Assembly: GCF_913777995.1 (NCBI RefSeq)
Contig: NZ_CAJYVE010000001.1
Location: 1-53,056, forward strand
Length of the DNA stretch: 53,056 nucleotides
Origin: an uncultured Pseudomonas sp.
GTDB lineage: Bacteria; Pseudomonadota; Gammaproteobacteria; Pseudomonadales; Pseudomonadaceae
Direction: 5' to 3'
Under the pieces are notes generated by a model. That model did no database searches, was not told where the DNA came from, and saw only the letters and a list, made by a program, of their open reading frames with translations. Below are positions 9,978-24,235 of the stretch, in pieces. Position numbers and translations under genes: made by a program. Position 1 is the stretch's first letter, and each line of letters begins with the position of its first letter.

Positions 9978-10595
9978 ATGACCGGCGACAACCCCTCGCT
10001 GCTGTATATCCATGGCCTGAACAGTTCGGCCTTGTCGAAGAAGGCCACCTGGCTGGCGGCGTTGATGCGCTCGCTGGGCCTGCAGGAACGCCTGCGCGTA
10101 CCGGAGTTGCATCATCATCCCCGCCAGGCCATCGCCCAGCTCGAGGAGGCGATCGAAGCCCTGGGGCGTCCGCTGCTGGTCGGCAGCTCGCTCGGCGGCT
10201 ACTATGCGACCCATCTTGCGCAGCGCCACGGGCTCGAAGCGGTACTGGTCAACCCGGCGGTCAACCCGCACCAGTTGTTCGACGGCTACCTCGGCACCCA
10301 GCAGAACCTCTACACCGGGGAGCGCTGGGAACTGACCCAGGATCACATCCAGGCCCTGGTCGAGCTGGAAGTACCCGCGCCCGATGACCCACAGCGGATC
10401 CGCGTGTGGTTGCAGACCGGCGACGAAACCCTGGATTACCGCCGTGCCGCCGCGTTCTATGCGCAGTGCAGCCTGGACATCCAGGAGGGTGGCGACCACA
10501 GCTACCAGGGGTTCCAGGCGCGTCTGCCGGAACTGCTGGCCCTGGCCGGCTTCGAACAGCGGCTGCTGCGTGATATCGACCTTTCCGTGCTGTGA
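9978..10595 (+). CDS. yqiA: YqiA/YcfP family alpha/beta-fold esterase
   Basis: The 205-residue protein is a small alpha/beta hydrolase of the YqiA type. YIHGLNSS near residue 10 is the oxyanion region, GSSLGGYYA near 75 contains the nucleophile Ser, and GGDHSYQGF near 185 supplies the catalytic His. Enterobacterial YqiA has esterase activity on short acyl esters; the natural substrate is not known. The start at 9978 is the ATG that leads straight into the HGLNSS core. It lies directly upstream of parE (45-bp gap), the same arrangement as in E. coli cpdA-yqiA-parE, and is probably co-transcribed. Confidence 0.88.
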   Translation: MTGDNPSLLYIHGLNSSALSKKATWLAALMRSLGLQERLRVPELHHHPRQAIAQLEEAIEALGRPLLVGSSLGGYYATHLAQRHGLEAVLVNPAVNPHQLFDGYLGTQQNLYTGERWELTQDHIQALVELEVPAPDDPQRIRVWLQTGDETLDYRRAAAFYAQCSLDIQEGGDHSYQGFQARLPELLALAGFEQRLLRDIDLSVL

Positions 10596-10631
10596 AAGGC
10601 AGACATGCGACATTCCATGAACCATTGATGA

Positions 10632-16288
<5,657 letters not shown>

Positions 16289-16467
16289 GAATCCTCATTT
16301 ATGGTGGGCCATCTTCGTTTTGCCATGAAGATCGCCGCATAATCGCTGGAGTCATAGCGAATATTCACGGATGATATGGGGTCTTCAGGCTTGGGCGTGG
16401 CCCAATGCCTGTATGACCCTGACGATTTTTCAATTTGTAACCTGCGGGACGCAGGTCGGACAGGACG

Positions 16468-17166
16468 ATGAATCTTCTACGCCTTCCCATGATTCTGTTG
16501 ATGACGGGTGTGCTCGGCATGGCCGGGTGCAGCGTGCATCAACCGGCTGCGCTCTACCAGCTCGACAGCGGTGAGCCCGGCCAGCCCAAGCAGAGTAGCG
16601 GCCTTGCCGTACTGTTGGGCCCGGTTTCGATTGCCGATTACCTGCAACGTGAAACCCTGCTGCAACGCCAGCCCGATGGAACCCTGACCGCCTCGGCGGA
16701 TGGTCGCTGGGCCGGTAACCTGGCCTCCGACATCGATCAACTGCTGCTGCGCCAGGTGTCCTGGAAGCTCGACAGCCAGCGCGTGGTGCTGGCCCCGGCG
16801 GTCGCCAACTTCAGCCCTGATGTGCAGGTGTTGCTGTCCATCACTCGCCTGGACTCCGGTGCCCGCCAGCCCGCCATCCTCGACGCCCAGTGGCGCCTGC
16901 TGGACCGCAAGGGCAACGTGCGCGACAGCCGCCTGGTGCACCTGGAGGAGGTCCACAACGGCTCCACCGCTTCTCAGGTCAAGGCCCAGGGCATTCTGCT
17001 GCAGCGCCTGGCCGAGCAGGTCAGCACCGCGATCAAGCCGATTTCCTGGCAGGTCGACGAACCCAAGAAGGCTGCACCGGTGGTACGCAATAACAAACAG
17101 GCGGAAAAGCCCAAGATCCCCATGGCTTCGCCGATCCGCACCGACCTTGAGGTGTTCCGCTTCTAA
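16468..17166 (+). CDS. PqiC-type (DUF330) outer-membrane lipoprotein
   Basis: The 232-residue product has a lipoprotein signal with lipobox GMAGC (Cys21). The domain resembles PqiC/YmbA, the outer-membrane lipoprotein of MCE lipid-transport systems. Typical segments are LYQLDSG after the cysteine, VLLGPVSIADYLQRETLLQR near 49 and GRWAGNLASDIDQLLLRQ near 80. No MCE (pqiA/pqiB) gene lies nearby, so this copy is genetically separate from its likely partners. A small hairpin, CCTGCG/CGCAGG at 16441-16455, precedes the AGGA ribosome-binding site. A strong terminator follows at 17182. Confidence 0.8.
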   Translation: MNLLRLPMILLMTGVLGMAGCSVHQPAALYQLDSGEPGQPKQSSGLAVLLGPVSIADYLQRETLLQRQPDGTLTASADGRWAGNLASDIDQLLLRQVSWKLDSQRVVLAPAVANFSPDVQVLLSITRLDSGARQPAILDAQWRLLDRKGNVRDSRLVHLEEVHNGSTASQVKAQGILLQRLAEQVSTAIKPISWQVDEPKKAAPVVRNNKQAEKPKIPMASPIRTDLEVFRF

Positions 17167-17181
17167 GGCGGCAGAAATGCA

Positions 17182-17208
17182 AAACCCGCGCAATGCGCGG
17201 GTTTTTTG
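17182..17208 (+). terminator. Intrinsic terminator after the PqiC-type lipoprotein gene
   Basis: A 10-bp stem, AAACCCGCGC (17182-17191) with GCGCGGGTTT (17195-17204), has a three-base loop and runs into a T6 tract (17202-17207). It starts 16 bases after the stop codon at 17164-17166. Confidence 0.93.
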
Positions 17209-17267
17209 TGCCTGCAATTCTGAGCCTCGTCGCTGGGCTTGCCCCGCTCGGAGCGGTTATGTGACTC

Positions 17268-17369
17268 GGTAGGAGCCGCTTCAGCTGCGAAAGCGCGAGA
17301 AAATTCACTGCATCTGCTGTGAGCATGCGCTCGCTTCGCGGCTGAAGCTGCTCCTACCCGGTCTAACTG
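17268..17369. repeat. REP-doublet repeat unit, copy B
   Basis: Outer stem ggtaggagccgcttcagctgcgaa (first half from 17268) and the second REP cgcttcgcggctgaagc (from 17332) enclose the spacer attcactgcatctgc, then tgtgagcatgcg. The right end reads tcctacccggtctaactg, identical to copy C over this stretch. It lies between a terminator and the 3' end of the AhpA/YtjB-like gene. A further half-REP (ggctaaagccgcccctacc) adjoins it at 17369-17387. Confidence 0.8.
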
Positions 17370-17391
17370 GCTAAAGCCGCCCCTACCGATA

Positions 17392-18909
17392 TCAGGCCTT
17401 GTCGTGCATGCGCGCCAGCTGGCGTTCGAGCATGGACGGGTAGGGCTCCATGAGGCGTTCGACGCAGCAGGCGCCTTCCGGGCTGGCGATCGGACGGATA
17501 CGGGCACGCTGGCGGATCAGGTCATCGTCGTTGACCGAGCGCTCGACCAGCAGCAGGTTGCGGCTGTGTTGCGACAGAGCCAGGGCGTCCTGGGCTTTCT
17601 CGGTCAGCAACAAGTCGATCTGGCTGAGGCCGGCCATGCCTTCGCCCAGGGTCAGGCCCAGCTGCAGTTGCAGGGTGATGCCGCTGTCGGCCACCTCGAT
17701 CTGCAGGGCGTGGCTCAGGGCGCGCAGCAGCTCGCCGCAGCAGATGGCGTTGGTGAGGTAGTCGTCGCCGCTGACCTGGCTATGGAACAGCATCAGGGTG
17801 CTGCCGTCGTTGAGCGTATGCAGCTCGCCGTCATACAGCGACGCCGCCTGATCCAGGCAATCGCGATAGCGTTGCAGCAGGTCGGTCAGGCGCGCCTTGG
17901 GCAGGCGCCGCAGCTGGTCCTGGCCGCCCAGCTGCACGGCGAGGATCGCGCTGTGCTGTGGCTCGCTGGAAGCCGCTACGGCAGCCACCGGTTTGATCGA
18001 CGGGCTGGAGTGATCGCGCAGGTCGGCGAACGGGTCTTCCTCGTCGTCCAGGTCTTCCTCGGCCACCAGACGGCGTGGCGCCGGTGCAGGCGGCAGGCGC
18101 GGCCTGGCAGGCTCGGCTGGGTGCCTGTCCGAAACGCTGAAGGCGTCGTCGGCTTCGATCAGGTCGTCGTCGGCCAGTTCGGGTTCCGGCTCCGGCTCGG
18201 GTTCCGGCTCCGGCATGGGCGGTGCGAACGAGGCGCGCAGCTGGCGGGCCAGATCACCGACTTCATCCTGACGCTCGGTGGCGGGTGTGTACGGGTCGAT
18301 GTCGCGCAGCCACAGGCGCAGCTGCAGCAGTGGGGTGGAAATGTGCCGCCCGAGGCGCAGGCTCAGGACCAGCGCCAGGGCCAGTAGGATACCGGCGAGG
18401 ATGCCCATGCTCTGCAGGCTGATGGTCATCGGCTGCTGGAACTGCGACATGTCCAGGCTGATGCGCAGCTGCCCGGCCATCACGTCCTGGAAGGTGATCT
18501 TGATTTCGTACAGGCCCTGGCTCTCGCCCAGCAGGCCATTCTTCGGTCGCTGGCCGGCCTCGGCGAGGATACGGTTGTCGACGCTGTAGATCGCGGCGTG
18601 CGCCACCAGCGGGTTCTTCACCAGGTTGCCGAGCAGCACGTTGAGGCTGAGGATGTCGTTGGACACCAGCAGTTCGGTCGCCGAGGTGGCGGTCTGGGTG
18701 GTCAGTGCCTGGCCCAGGGCATCGGCCTGCTCGTGCATGGCCTGCTTGAACTGCAGGCCCATCACTCCGGCATAGATCACCAGCGCCAGGGCCACGAGGA
18801 TCACGTTGTGGCTGGCGATACGCAGGGCGATCGGTACACGGCGATGGCGCAGGGCACGGAAGATCAGCAGGAAGAAGTTATCGGTTTTTACAGGCGTGGG
18901 CCGGTTCAC
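17392..18909 (-). CDS. AhpA/YtjB-like inner-membrane protein with periplasmic sensor-like domain
   Basis: The 505-residue product has two membrane segments (about residues 23-48 and 172-195) flanking a periplasmic loop, then a HAMP-like stretch. It continues into a linker MPEPEPEPEPEPEL near 235-250, an acidic region, and a long cytoplasmic domain of unknown fold. It resembles YtjB (SMP), which in enterobacteria is also divergent from serB. I chose GTG at 18909 (VNRPTPVKTDNF); the frame extends to 18972 but that would run into the serB promoter region. No catalytic motif (kinase, cyclase, GGDEF) is visible in the C-terminal half. Function unknown; signalling or envelope role is inferred from domain layout. 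Confidence 0.7.
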   Translation of the reverse strand: MNRPTPVKTDNFFLLIFRALRHRRVPIALRIASHNVILVALALVIYAGVMGLQFKQAMHEQADALGQALTTQTATSATELLVSNDILSLNVLLGNLVKNPLVAHAAIYSVDNRILAEAGQRPKNGLLGESQGLYEIKITFQDVMAGQLRISLDMSQFQQPMTISLQSMGILAGILLALALVLSLRLGRHISTPLLQLRLWLRDIDPYTPATERQDEVGDLARQLRASFAPPMPEPEPEPEPEPELADDDLIEADDAFSVSDRHPAEPARPRLPPAPAPRRLVAEEDLDDEEDPFADLRDHSSPSIKPVAAVAASSEPQHSAILAVQLGGQDQLRRLPKARLTDLLQRYRDCLDQAASLYDGELHTLNDGSTLMLFHSQVSGDDYLTNAICCGELLRALSHALQIEVADSGITLQLQLGLTLGEGMAGLSQIDLLLTEKAQDALALSQHSRNLLLVERSVNDDDLIRQRARIRPIASPEGACCVERLMEPYPSMLERQLARMHDKA

Positions 18910-19043
18910 TGAGCACGGCTCTTTCGGTGAGGAAGTTGCCGCGCAGTATAGCGAGCGCCCCTGGCGTGGCAAAGCGCTGGCGGTGCCCGATGGTCCGCGA
19001 AAGTGGGTAGAATGCGGTTTTTTTCCACCTGCGGGGGTGCGCC

Positions 19044-20258
19044 TTGCGCGAAATCGTCCTGATCAACATTACCGGGAGTGATCGTCCGGGTCTTACTGCC
19101 GCCATCACGGGCGTGCTTGCCCAAGGTGGCGTGAACATTCTGGACATCGGTCAGGCAGTGATCCACGACACGCTGTCGTTCGGCATCCTGGTCGAAATTC
19201 CGGACACCAGCGCCGCCTCTTCGGTGCTCAAGGACGTGTTGTTCACCGCTCATGAACTCGACCAGCAGGTGCGCTTCACCGCTGTTTCCGAAGAAGACTA
19301 CCAGCGCTGGGTCGATGGTCAGGGCAAGGCGCGGCATATCGTGACCCTGCTGACCCGCAAGGTCACTGCCGAGCAGCTGCAGTGCGTCAGTTCCATCACC
19401 GCCCGCTATGGGCTGAACATTGACCGCATCGATCGCCTGTCCGGGCGCATGCCACTCGACACCCCGGCCGACAAGGGCAAGGGCTGCATCGAATTCTCGG
19501 TGCGCGGTGAACCGGCCGACCCCAAGGCCATGCAGGCCGAGTTTCTCAGCGTGGCCCAGGAGCTGAGCGTCGACATCGCCTTCCAGCAGGATTCGCTGTT
19601 CCGTCGTAACCGTCGCCTGGCGGTGTTCGACATGGACTCCACGCTGATCGAGGCCGAAGTCATCGACGAACTGGCCAAGGCCGCCGGTGTGGGCGAGAAG
19701 GTTTCGCAGATTACAGAACGTGCGATGCGTGGCGAGCTGGATTTCCGCGCCAGCTTCAAGGAGCGCCTGGCGCTGCTCAAGGGGCTGGACGTCAGTGTGC
19801 TCGACGAGATCGGCGCCTCCCTGCGTCTGACCGAAGGTGCCGAGACGCTGTTCGCCGAGCTCAAACGCCTGGGCTACAAGACCGCCATCCTGTCGGGCGG
19901 CTTCACCTACTTCGCCCGCCAATTGCAGGCCAGGCTGGGGATCGACTACGTGTTCGCCAACGAGCTGGAAGTGGTCGATGGCCGGGTGACCGGCGTGGCG
20001 GTCGAGCCGATCGTCGATGCCCAGCGCAAGGCCGACCTGCTGCGTGAGCTGGCCCAGAAGGAAGGCTTGAGTCTGGAGCAGACCATCGCCGTAGGCGACG
20101 GCGCCAACGACCTGCCGATGCTGGCCATCGCCGGCCTGGGCGTGGCTTTCCGTGCCAAGCCGCTGGTCAAGCAGTCGGCCAAGCAGGCGATTTCCACCTT
20201 GGGTCTGGACGGCGTTCTCTATCTGCTGGGCCTGCGCGACCGCGAAGCACGGCAGTGA
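19044..20258 (+). CDS. serB: Phosphoserine phosphatase SerB
   Basis: SerB catalyses the last step of serine biosynthesis, phosphoserine to serine. The 404-residue protein has two N-terminal ACT-type regulatory domains (ITGSDRPGLTAAITGVL near residue 10 and a second near 95-180), then a HAD phosphatase domain. That domain has DMDST with the nucleophile Asp196 and acid/base Asp198, SGGFTYFA near 284, and GDGANDLPM near 352. The start is TTG at 19044 with a GGGGGTG sequence upstream; no better in-frame ATG precedes the ACT domain. It is divergent from the AhpA/YtjB-like gene and convergent with the FimW-like gene. Confidence 0.96.
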   Translation: MREIVLINITGSDRPGLTAAITGVLAQGGVNILDIGQAVIHDTLSFGILVEIPDTSAASSVLKDVLFTAHELDQQVRFTAVSEEDYQRWVDGQGKARHIVTLLTRKVTAEQLQCVSSITARYGLNIDRIDRLSGRMPLDTPADKGKGCIEFSVRGEPADPKAMQAEFLSVAQELSVDIAFQQDSLFRRNRRLAVFDMDSTLIEAEVIDELAKAAGVGEKVSQITERAMRGELDFRASFKERLALLKGLDVSVLDEIGASLRLTEGAETLFAELKRLGYKTAILSGGFTYFARQLQARLGIDYVFANELEVVDGRVTGVAVEPIVDAQRKADLLRELAQKEGLSLEQTIAVGDGANDLPMLAIAGLGVAFRAKPLVKQSAKQAISTLGLDGVLYLLGLRDREARQ

Positions 20259-20279
20259 ATGGCGGCGTAAGCCGGTAAA

Positions 20280-20302
20280 GGTGCGGCGGCTCAAGCCGCA
20301 CC
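20280..20302. terminator. Hairpin between convergent serB and FimW-like genes
   Basis: GGTGCGGC (20280-20287) pairs perfectly with GCCGCACC (20295-20302) around a seven-base loop. It sits in the 72-bp gap between two convergent stop codons. There is no T run on either side, so it may act as a roadblock or need Rho. Confidence 0.5.
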
Positions 20303-20330
20303 ACCTGCGTCATGCGTCAAAGCGCTGAAG

Positions 20331-22109
20331 CTACAGAGATTCCCACAGCGACTCGAATTCCTCGCCGGGTTTCTTCTCCGGCTCGGCGGATTTCGGTGCC
20401 TCCAAGACCTGATATTCGAACTGGTTGTAGCTGGCACTGGCGATATGTCGGGTCTTGAGTGCGGCGCGCGTCTCTTCGCCGTTAACGTTGAGCAGCACCT
20501 TGCTGTCTTCCTTGAACGGCAGGCGCGGGGCCAAAACCATCGCCGGTTTGGTCATCGCACGCACCTCGGGCAGCATCAGGCTGCGCAGGTACTGGCTGTT
20601 CTGTTCTTCACGCAGCAACTGCATGCCGCACGGCTGGGCGAACGGCGCGATCAGCTCGATACCCATCTGCGTGCCGCCACTGCGCACCTGGCGCACCCAG
20701 CGCACGATTGCGATGCTCCAGCTTTGCCCGCTTTCATCCTGGATGCCGAGCAGTTCGCCGGCCTGCAATTGCGATGGCACTTCCCGTGGCCAGGCCAGGC
20801 AATAGCCGCCCGGGCTGTGGTTGACGATATTCAGCTCGTAGGTGGGAAAGTTCTGCTGGGCATTGCTGGCGTCGGTTTCACCATCGACCTGTGGATACTC
20901 GATTTCCTCGAACGGCAGCAGGGTCGAGGATGTGCCGCCTTTATGGGTATCGAACGCCTGCGACCAGGGGTCGTCGGCATTTTCGCTGGCGATCTTGAGC
21001 GTGAAGTCGGCTGCCTTGATCACGGCGGGCAGTTGCAGCAGTTCGCTGAACGAGCGCCGGCCCGCCAGGTAGTAATGCACCGCGCTCATGCCAATGCACA
21101 CCCTCAGGCTGCCCTGGCCGGCCATGCGCTGGAACGTGCGCTCGGCGACATCCCCCCAGGCAGCCGCCAGGTGCTGCAGCAAGTCGGCGCTGACTCCGGC
21201 GGGCACGTAGAGGCGCGACTCGGCACGTTTCTCGATGGGCAGGTCCAGGTACTGCTGGATGGCGTTGGCCAGCGGCAGGCTGTTGATACCTTGCAGGCGC
21301 GGCAGCAGTTGCTCGCCGAACAGGTTGCGGTACAGCGGTGGTTTGTCGACGCCGGGGTCGACGGCGAACAGGCTGTCCTGTGCATTGGCATCCTGCAGGC
21401 GCACCATGGCGCTCCAGGACTCCAGTACTTCGCCCAGCTTGCCGATGTTGAGCTGGCGCATCTGGTTGCAGCGCGCGCAGCCGACCATCAACGCAATGAG
21501 GTAGGTCTGTTCCAGGGACAGGTTGCGCACATGGATGGCCTGTGGCTCTGCAATCGGCACCTGATGCACCTGGCACTGGCGGCCGATCTGGTAGATCTGA
21601 TGCAGCTCCAGCCACAAGCCTTCCTGTACGGGGCAATACAGCTGGCTGGCACGGATCAGCGGCCCGTTGAGCGCGTGCGCGGCACGTTGCAGGGCAGTGG
21701 TAAGCAGCGGCGCATGCTCGCGGGTCAGGCGGGGGGCAATGCTGTTGATGATCAGCTTGTAGCCGGTGGCCAGGTGGTTCTGCAGGGCCTGGCAGAGATT
21801 GGCGACCTTGCGCGGACGCTCATCGAGCACGATGGCCTGGTTGAGGAAGTGGCGCTCCAGATGCTTGCAGACGAAATACACTTCCGGGCGCAGCGCTTCG
21901 AGCATCTGCAGGCGGATTTCACTGGGCACCAGCAGCTGGTTGATTTCGCTCAGGCCCTGATACAGCTGCTTGGCCATTTCGCCAAGGTTTGCTTTGGGCA
22001 GGGTCGAGATCCAGCGTTTCAGGTCGCGGGCGTTGGCTTCACAGAATGTCAGGCTCGACAGTGTTGGCGCGGGAACGCGCAACAACAGCGGAAAGCTCAA
22101 GTTACTCAT
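20331..22109 (-). CDS. fimW: FimW/PA4958-like protein with C-terminal PilZ-like region
   Basis: The 592-residue protein resembles the conserved Pseudomonas protein PA4958, which I recall as FimW, a c-di-GMP-binding protein linked to polar type IV pili. The N-terminal 400 residues are alpha-helical without known catalytic motifs. Near residue 455 lies NIVNHSPGGYCLAW, matching the (D/N)xSxxG half of the PilZ signature. The RxxxR half is not visible in the 50 residues before it, so ligand binding cannot be assumed. The frame opens at 22193, but ATG at 22109 (MSNLSFPLLLRV) with GGAG upstream is the likely start. It sits beside psd as in PAO1, but the fimX gene expected next to serB is missing. 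The name rests on memory of synteny and similarity. Confidence 0.72.
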   Translation of the reverse strand: MSNLSFPLLLRVPAPTLSSLTFCEANARDLKRWISTLPKANLGEMAKQLYQGLSEINQLLVPSEIRLQMLEALRPEVYFVCKHLERHFLNQAIVLDERPRKVANLCQALQNHLATGYKLIINSIAPRLTREHAPLLTTALQRAAHALNGPLIRASQLYCPVQEGLWLELHQIYQIGRQCQVHQVPIAEPQAIHVRNLSLEQTYLIALMVGCARCNQMRQLNIGKLGEVLESWSAMVRLQDANAQDSLFAVDPGVDKPPLYRNLFGEQLLPRLQGINSLPLANAIQQYLDLPIEKRAESRLYVPAGVSADLLQHLAAAWGDVAERTFQRMAGQGSLRVCIGMSAVHYYLAGRRSFSELLQLPAVIKAADFTLKIASENADDPWSQAFDTHKGGTSSTLLPFEEIEYPQVDGETDASNAQQNFPTYELNIVNHSPGGYCLAWPREVPSQLQAGELLGIQDESGQSWSIAIVRWVRQVRSGGTQMGIELIAPFAQPCGMQLLREEQNSQYLRSLMLPEVRAMTKPAMVLAPRLPFKEDSKVLLNVNGEETRAALKTRHIASASYNQFEYQVLEAPKSAEPEKKPGEEFESLWESL

Positions 22110-22312
22110 GTGACAGGCAAACTCCACGTCTTGATGGCCCGAACGGTGGCAGTTGACTGACGCCGTTTGTGTCCCTGACCTGCGAGGGGCCAAGGAGGCG
22201 ATAGTCAGACGCGCTGTGTCCTACAGCACCGATGTACCGACTGTACCAGCATTGGCCAAGGGTCGCAGCTGATCTGGCACAACGCCATGATCCTGGGAGT
22301 TTAAGAGGCCGT

Positions 22313-22334
22313 GGGCCGGAAATGGTTCCGGCCC
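22313..22334 (-). terminator. Hairpin downstream of psd
   Basis: A perfect 9-bp stem, GGGCCGGAA (22313-22321) with TTCCGGCCC (22326-22334), has a four-base loop. It lies 16 bases beyond the psd stop on the minus strand. The downstream side is CACGGCCTCTTAAA, without a good T run, so it is a weak terminator or an mRNA end-stabilising structure. Confidence 0.55.
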
Positions 22335-22349
22335 CTGCGCAAATCAGCC

Positions 22350-23207
22350 TTACGCCTTGTGCCCCAGGGCCTGGCCCATGCGCACGGCGGACCCGGCGGT
22401 CAGACCTTCGGCCCAGCGAACCTGGTCGGGGCCGAACAGCACGATGGCGGTGGAACCCAGTTTGAAACGGCCCATTTCGGCGCCTTTTTCCAGCTCGATG
22501 GGCGCACGGGCGGCTTCATCGTAGCGGAAGGTCTTGAGCTGGCGCTTCGGTGGCGTGACCAGGCCGGCCCACACCGTCTCGACCGAGGCGACGATCATCG
22601 CGCCGACCAGCACCAGGGCCATCGGGCCGCGCTCGGTGTCGAACAGGCAGACCACCCGCTCGTTGCGGGCGAACAGCTCCGGAACGTTTTCCGCCGTAGT
22701 CTGGTTGACCGAGAAGATTCGTCCTGGCACGTAGACCATTTCCCGCAGCGTGCCGCCCAGCGGCATGTGCACGCGGTGGTAATCCTTGGGTGACAGGTAG
22801 ACGGTGGCGAACTGACCGCCCATGAACGGCGCCGACAGCTGTGGGTCGCCGCCCAGCAGCTCCAGCACGCTGAAGCTGTGGCCCTTGGCCTGGAAGATGC
22901 GGCCCTGCTCGATCGGGCCGAGCTGGCTGATCGCGCCGTCGGCCGGGCACAGGATCGCGCCGGGCGTGTCGTCCAGAGGACGGGCATCAGGCTTGAGGGC
23001 GCGGGTGAAGAAGGCGTTGAAGTGCTCGTAGGCGGTCAGGTCCTCGACCTGGGCCTGCGACATGTCGACCTGGTAGCGACGCGCGAACCAGGCGGTGAAG
23101 GCGTTCTTGAACCAGCGCACCCGGCACTCGGCGACGCAGCCGGCCAGCCGTGACAGCAGGTGATGGGGCAGCAGGTACTGACTCAGGATAAACAGACGCT
23201 CTTTCAT
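22350..23207 (-). CDS. psd: Phosphatidylserine decarboxylase proenzyme
   Basis: Psd makes phosphatidylethanolamine from phosphatidylserine at the inner membrane. The 285-residue proenzyme has the self-cleavage motif LGST at residues 250-253; cleavage before Ser252 creates the pyruvoyl cofactor and separates beta and alpha chains. Other family motifs are [12 protein letters not shown] near 68, PADGAIS near 88 and [11 protein letters not shown] near 140, with the protease-triad Asp and His. ATG at 23207 is preceded by AGGAAGA. A terminator of the upstream rhodanese gene (23231-23249) separates the two genes. Confidence 0.96.
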   Translation of the reverse strand: MKERLFILSQYLLPHHLLSRLAGCVAECRVRWFKNAFTAWFARRYQVDMSQAQVEDLTAYEHFNAFFTRALKPDARPLDDTPGAILCPADGAISQLGPIEQGRIFQAKGHSFSVLELLGGDPQLSAPFMGGQFATVYLSPKDYHRVHMPLGGTLREMVYVPGRIFSVNQTTAENVPELFARNERVVCLFDTERGPMALVLVGAMIVASVETVWAGLVTPPKRQLKTFRYDEAARAPIELEKGAEMGRFKLGSTAIVLFGPDQVRWAEGLTAGSAVRMGQALGHKA

Positions 23208-23230
23208 GGATCTTCCTAGGCTTTGTACGG

Positions 23231-23249
23231 AAAACCGGCCGAGGGCCGG
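23231..23249 (-). terminator. Intrinsic terminator after the rhodanese gene
   Basis: Read on the minus strand, CCGGCC-CTC-GGCCGG is followed directly by TTTTCC (plus-strand AAAA at 23231-23234). It lies between the rhodanese stop at 23332 and the psd start at 23207. The stem is short (6 bp) but entirely G/C. Confidence 0.7.
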
Positions 23250-23331
23250 CTGAAGCGAAAACGTGGGCTGGCGCGCAGTCTATATGAAAGCGCGCACCGA
23301 TGAGCCTTTCAGTCCCGTCGATGGGGCGGTA

Positions 23332-24147
23332 TCAGGATTCGACCGGGGTGTCGGGGTGGTTGCCCCATTCGCTCCAGGAGCCGGCGTAGGCCTTGACCCG
23401 CGGATACCCCAGGGCCTTGGCGGCCAGGTAGGTGAAGCCCGAGCGGCGATGGGTCTGGCAGTGGGTGATGATTTCCTTGTCCGGGGTGATGCCCCGCGCC
23501 TTCAGGCATTCGCCCAGGTCCTGGCGGATGCGCAGCTGCTGCGCCTTGTCCATGCCGTCGGTCCATTCGAAATGGATGGCGCCGGGAATGTGCCCGCCCT
23601 TGGCCGCCAAAACCTTCTGCCCGTGGTATTCGTCCGCGCCACGGGCATCCCACACCGCCAGGTCGTCGGCGCCCAGGCGGCTTTGCAGGTATTCACGGGT
23701 GGCGGTGGGTTCGTCGTGCAGGGTCAGGCTCACGGGGGTGCTGTGCGCTGCGGGAGTTTCCCGGGACAGCGGCAGGCCGGCGGCCTCCCAGGCCAGCAGC
23801 CCGCCATTGAGGTAGTGGTAGCGGCTGTGGCCGATGACATCCAGCAGCCAGATGAAGCGTCCGGCCCAGCCGCCGCCTTCGTCGTCATAGACCACGTATA
23901 CCGCGTCGCTGCGGTGGCCGAGTTCGCCGAACAGGCGTTCAAGATCGGTGAGCGCCGGGGCCAGGCCCGGTGCCGGAGGCTGGCCCAGCTGGGTGCGCTT
24001 GGGTTCGATGAAGTGTGCGCCGGGAATATGACCGGCCTCGAAGCGTGCGGGGTTGGTCAGGTCCACCAGGATCAATTCCGGGGCATCGAGACGTGCGTGC
24101 AGGTCGCTGGGTTCGATGACCAGCGGCAAGTCGGTGAACACGGACAT
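23332..24147 (-). CDS. rhdA: Thiosulfate sulfurtransferase (tandem rhodanese)
   Basis: The 271-residue protein has two rhodanese domains. The catalytic one is C-terminal, with the loop HCQTHRRSG and Cys230 that carries the persulfide. Length, Cys position and the CQTHxRS loop match RhdA of Azotobacter vinelandii, which differs from the common CRxGx(R/T) loop. The N-terminal domain, with no Cys in the corresponding place, is the usual inactive copy. ATG at 24147 (MSVFTDLP) is preferred over the in-frame ATG at 24162 because it gives the Azotobacter numbering. The physiological sulfur acceptor is uncertain; redox or Fe-S related roles have been proposed for the homologue. Confidence 0.92.
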   Translation of the reverse strand: MSVFTDLPLVIEPSDLHARLDAPELILVDLTNPARFEAGHIPGAHFIEPKRTQLGQPPAPGLAPALTDLERLFGELGHRSDAVYVVYDDEGGGWAGRFIWLLDVIGHSRYHYLNGGLLAWEAAGLPLSRETPAAHSTPVSLTLHDEPTATREYLQSRLGADDLAVWDARGADEYHGQKVLAAKGGHIPGAIHFEWTDGMDKAQQLRIRQDLGECLKARGITPDKEIITHCQTHRRSGFTYLAAKALGYPRVKAYAGSWSEWGNHPDTPVES

Positions 24148-24208
24148 TTCAGCCTTCCTCATGAACGAAAGGCGAAGATTGTAGCCCAGCCCCGTCGGGA
24201 AAACTGCT

Positions 24209-24230
24209 GCGCAGCGACAGGACGCTGCGC
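24209..24230 (-). terminator. Candidate terminator after the HDOD gene
   Basis: GCGCAGCG (24209-24216) pairs perfectly with CGCTGCGC (24223-24230) around a six-base loop. On the minus strand it is followed by AGCAGTTTTCC. It begins six bases after the HDOD stop codon at 24236-24238. Confidence 0.6.
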
Positions 24231-24235
24231 GCCGC

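Noticed and set aside
18181-18217. Short tandem repeat considered as a CRISPR or VNTR array
   Set aside because: The repeat is in frame within a gene and encodes Pro-Glu; there are no spacers.
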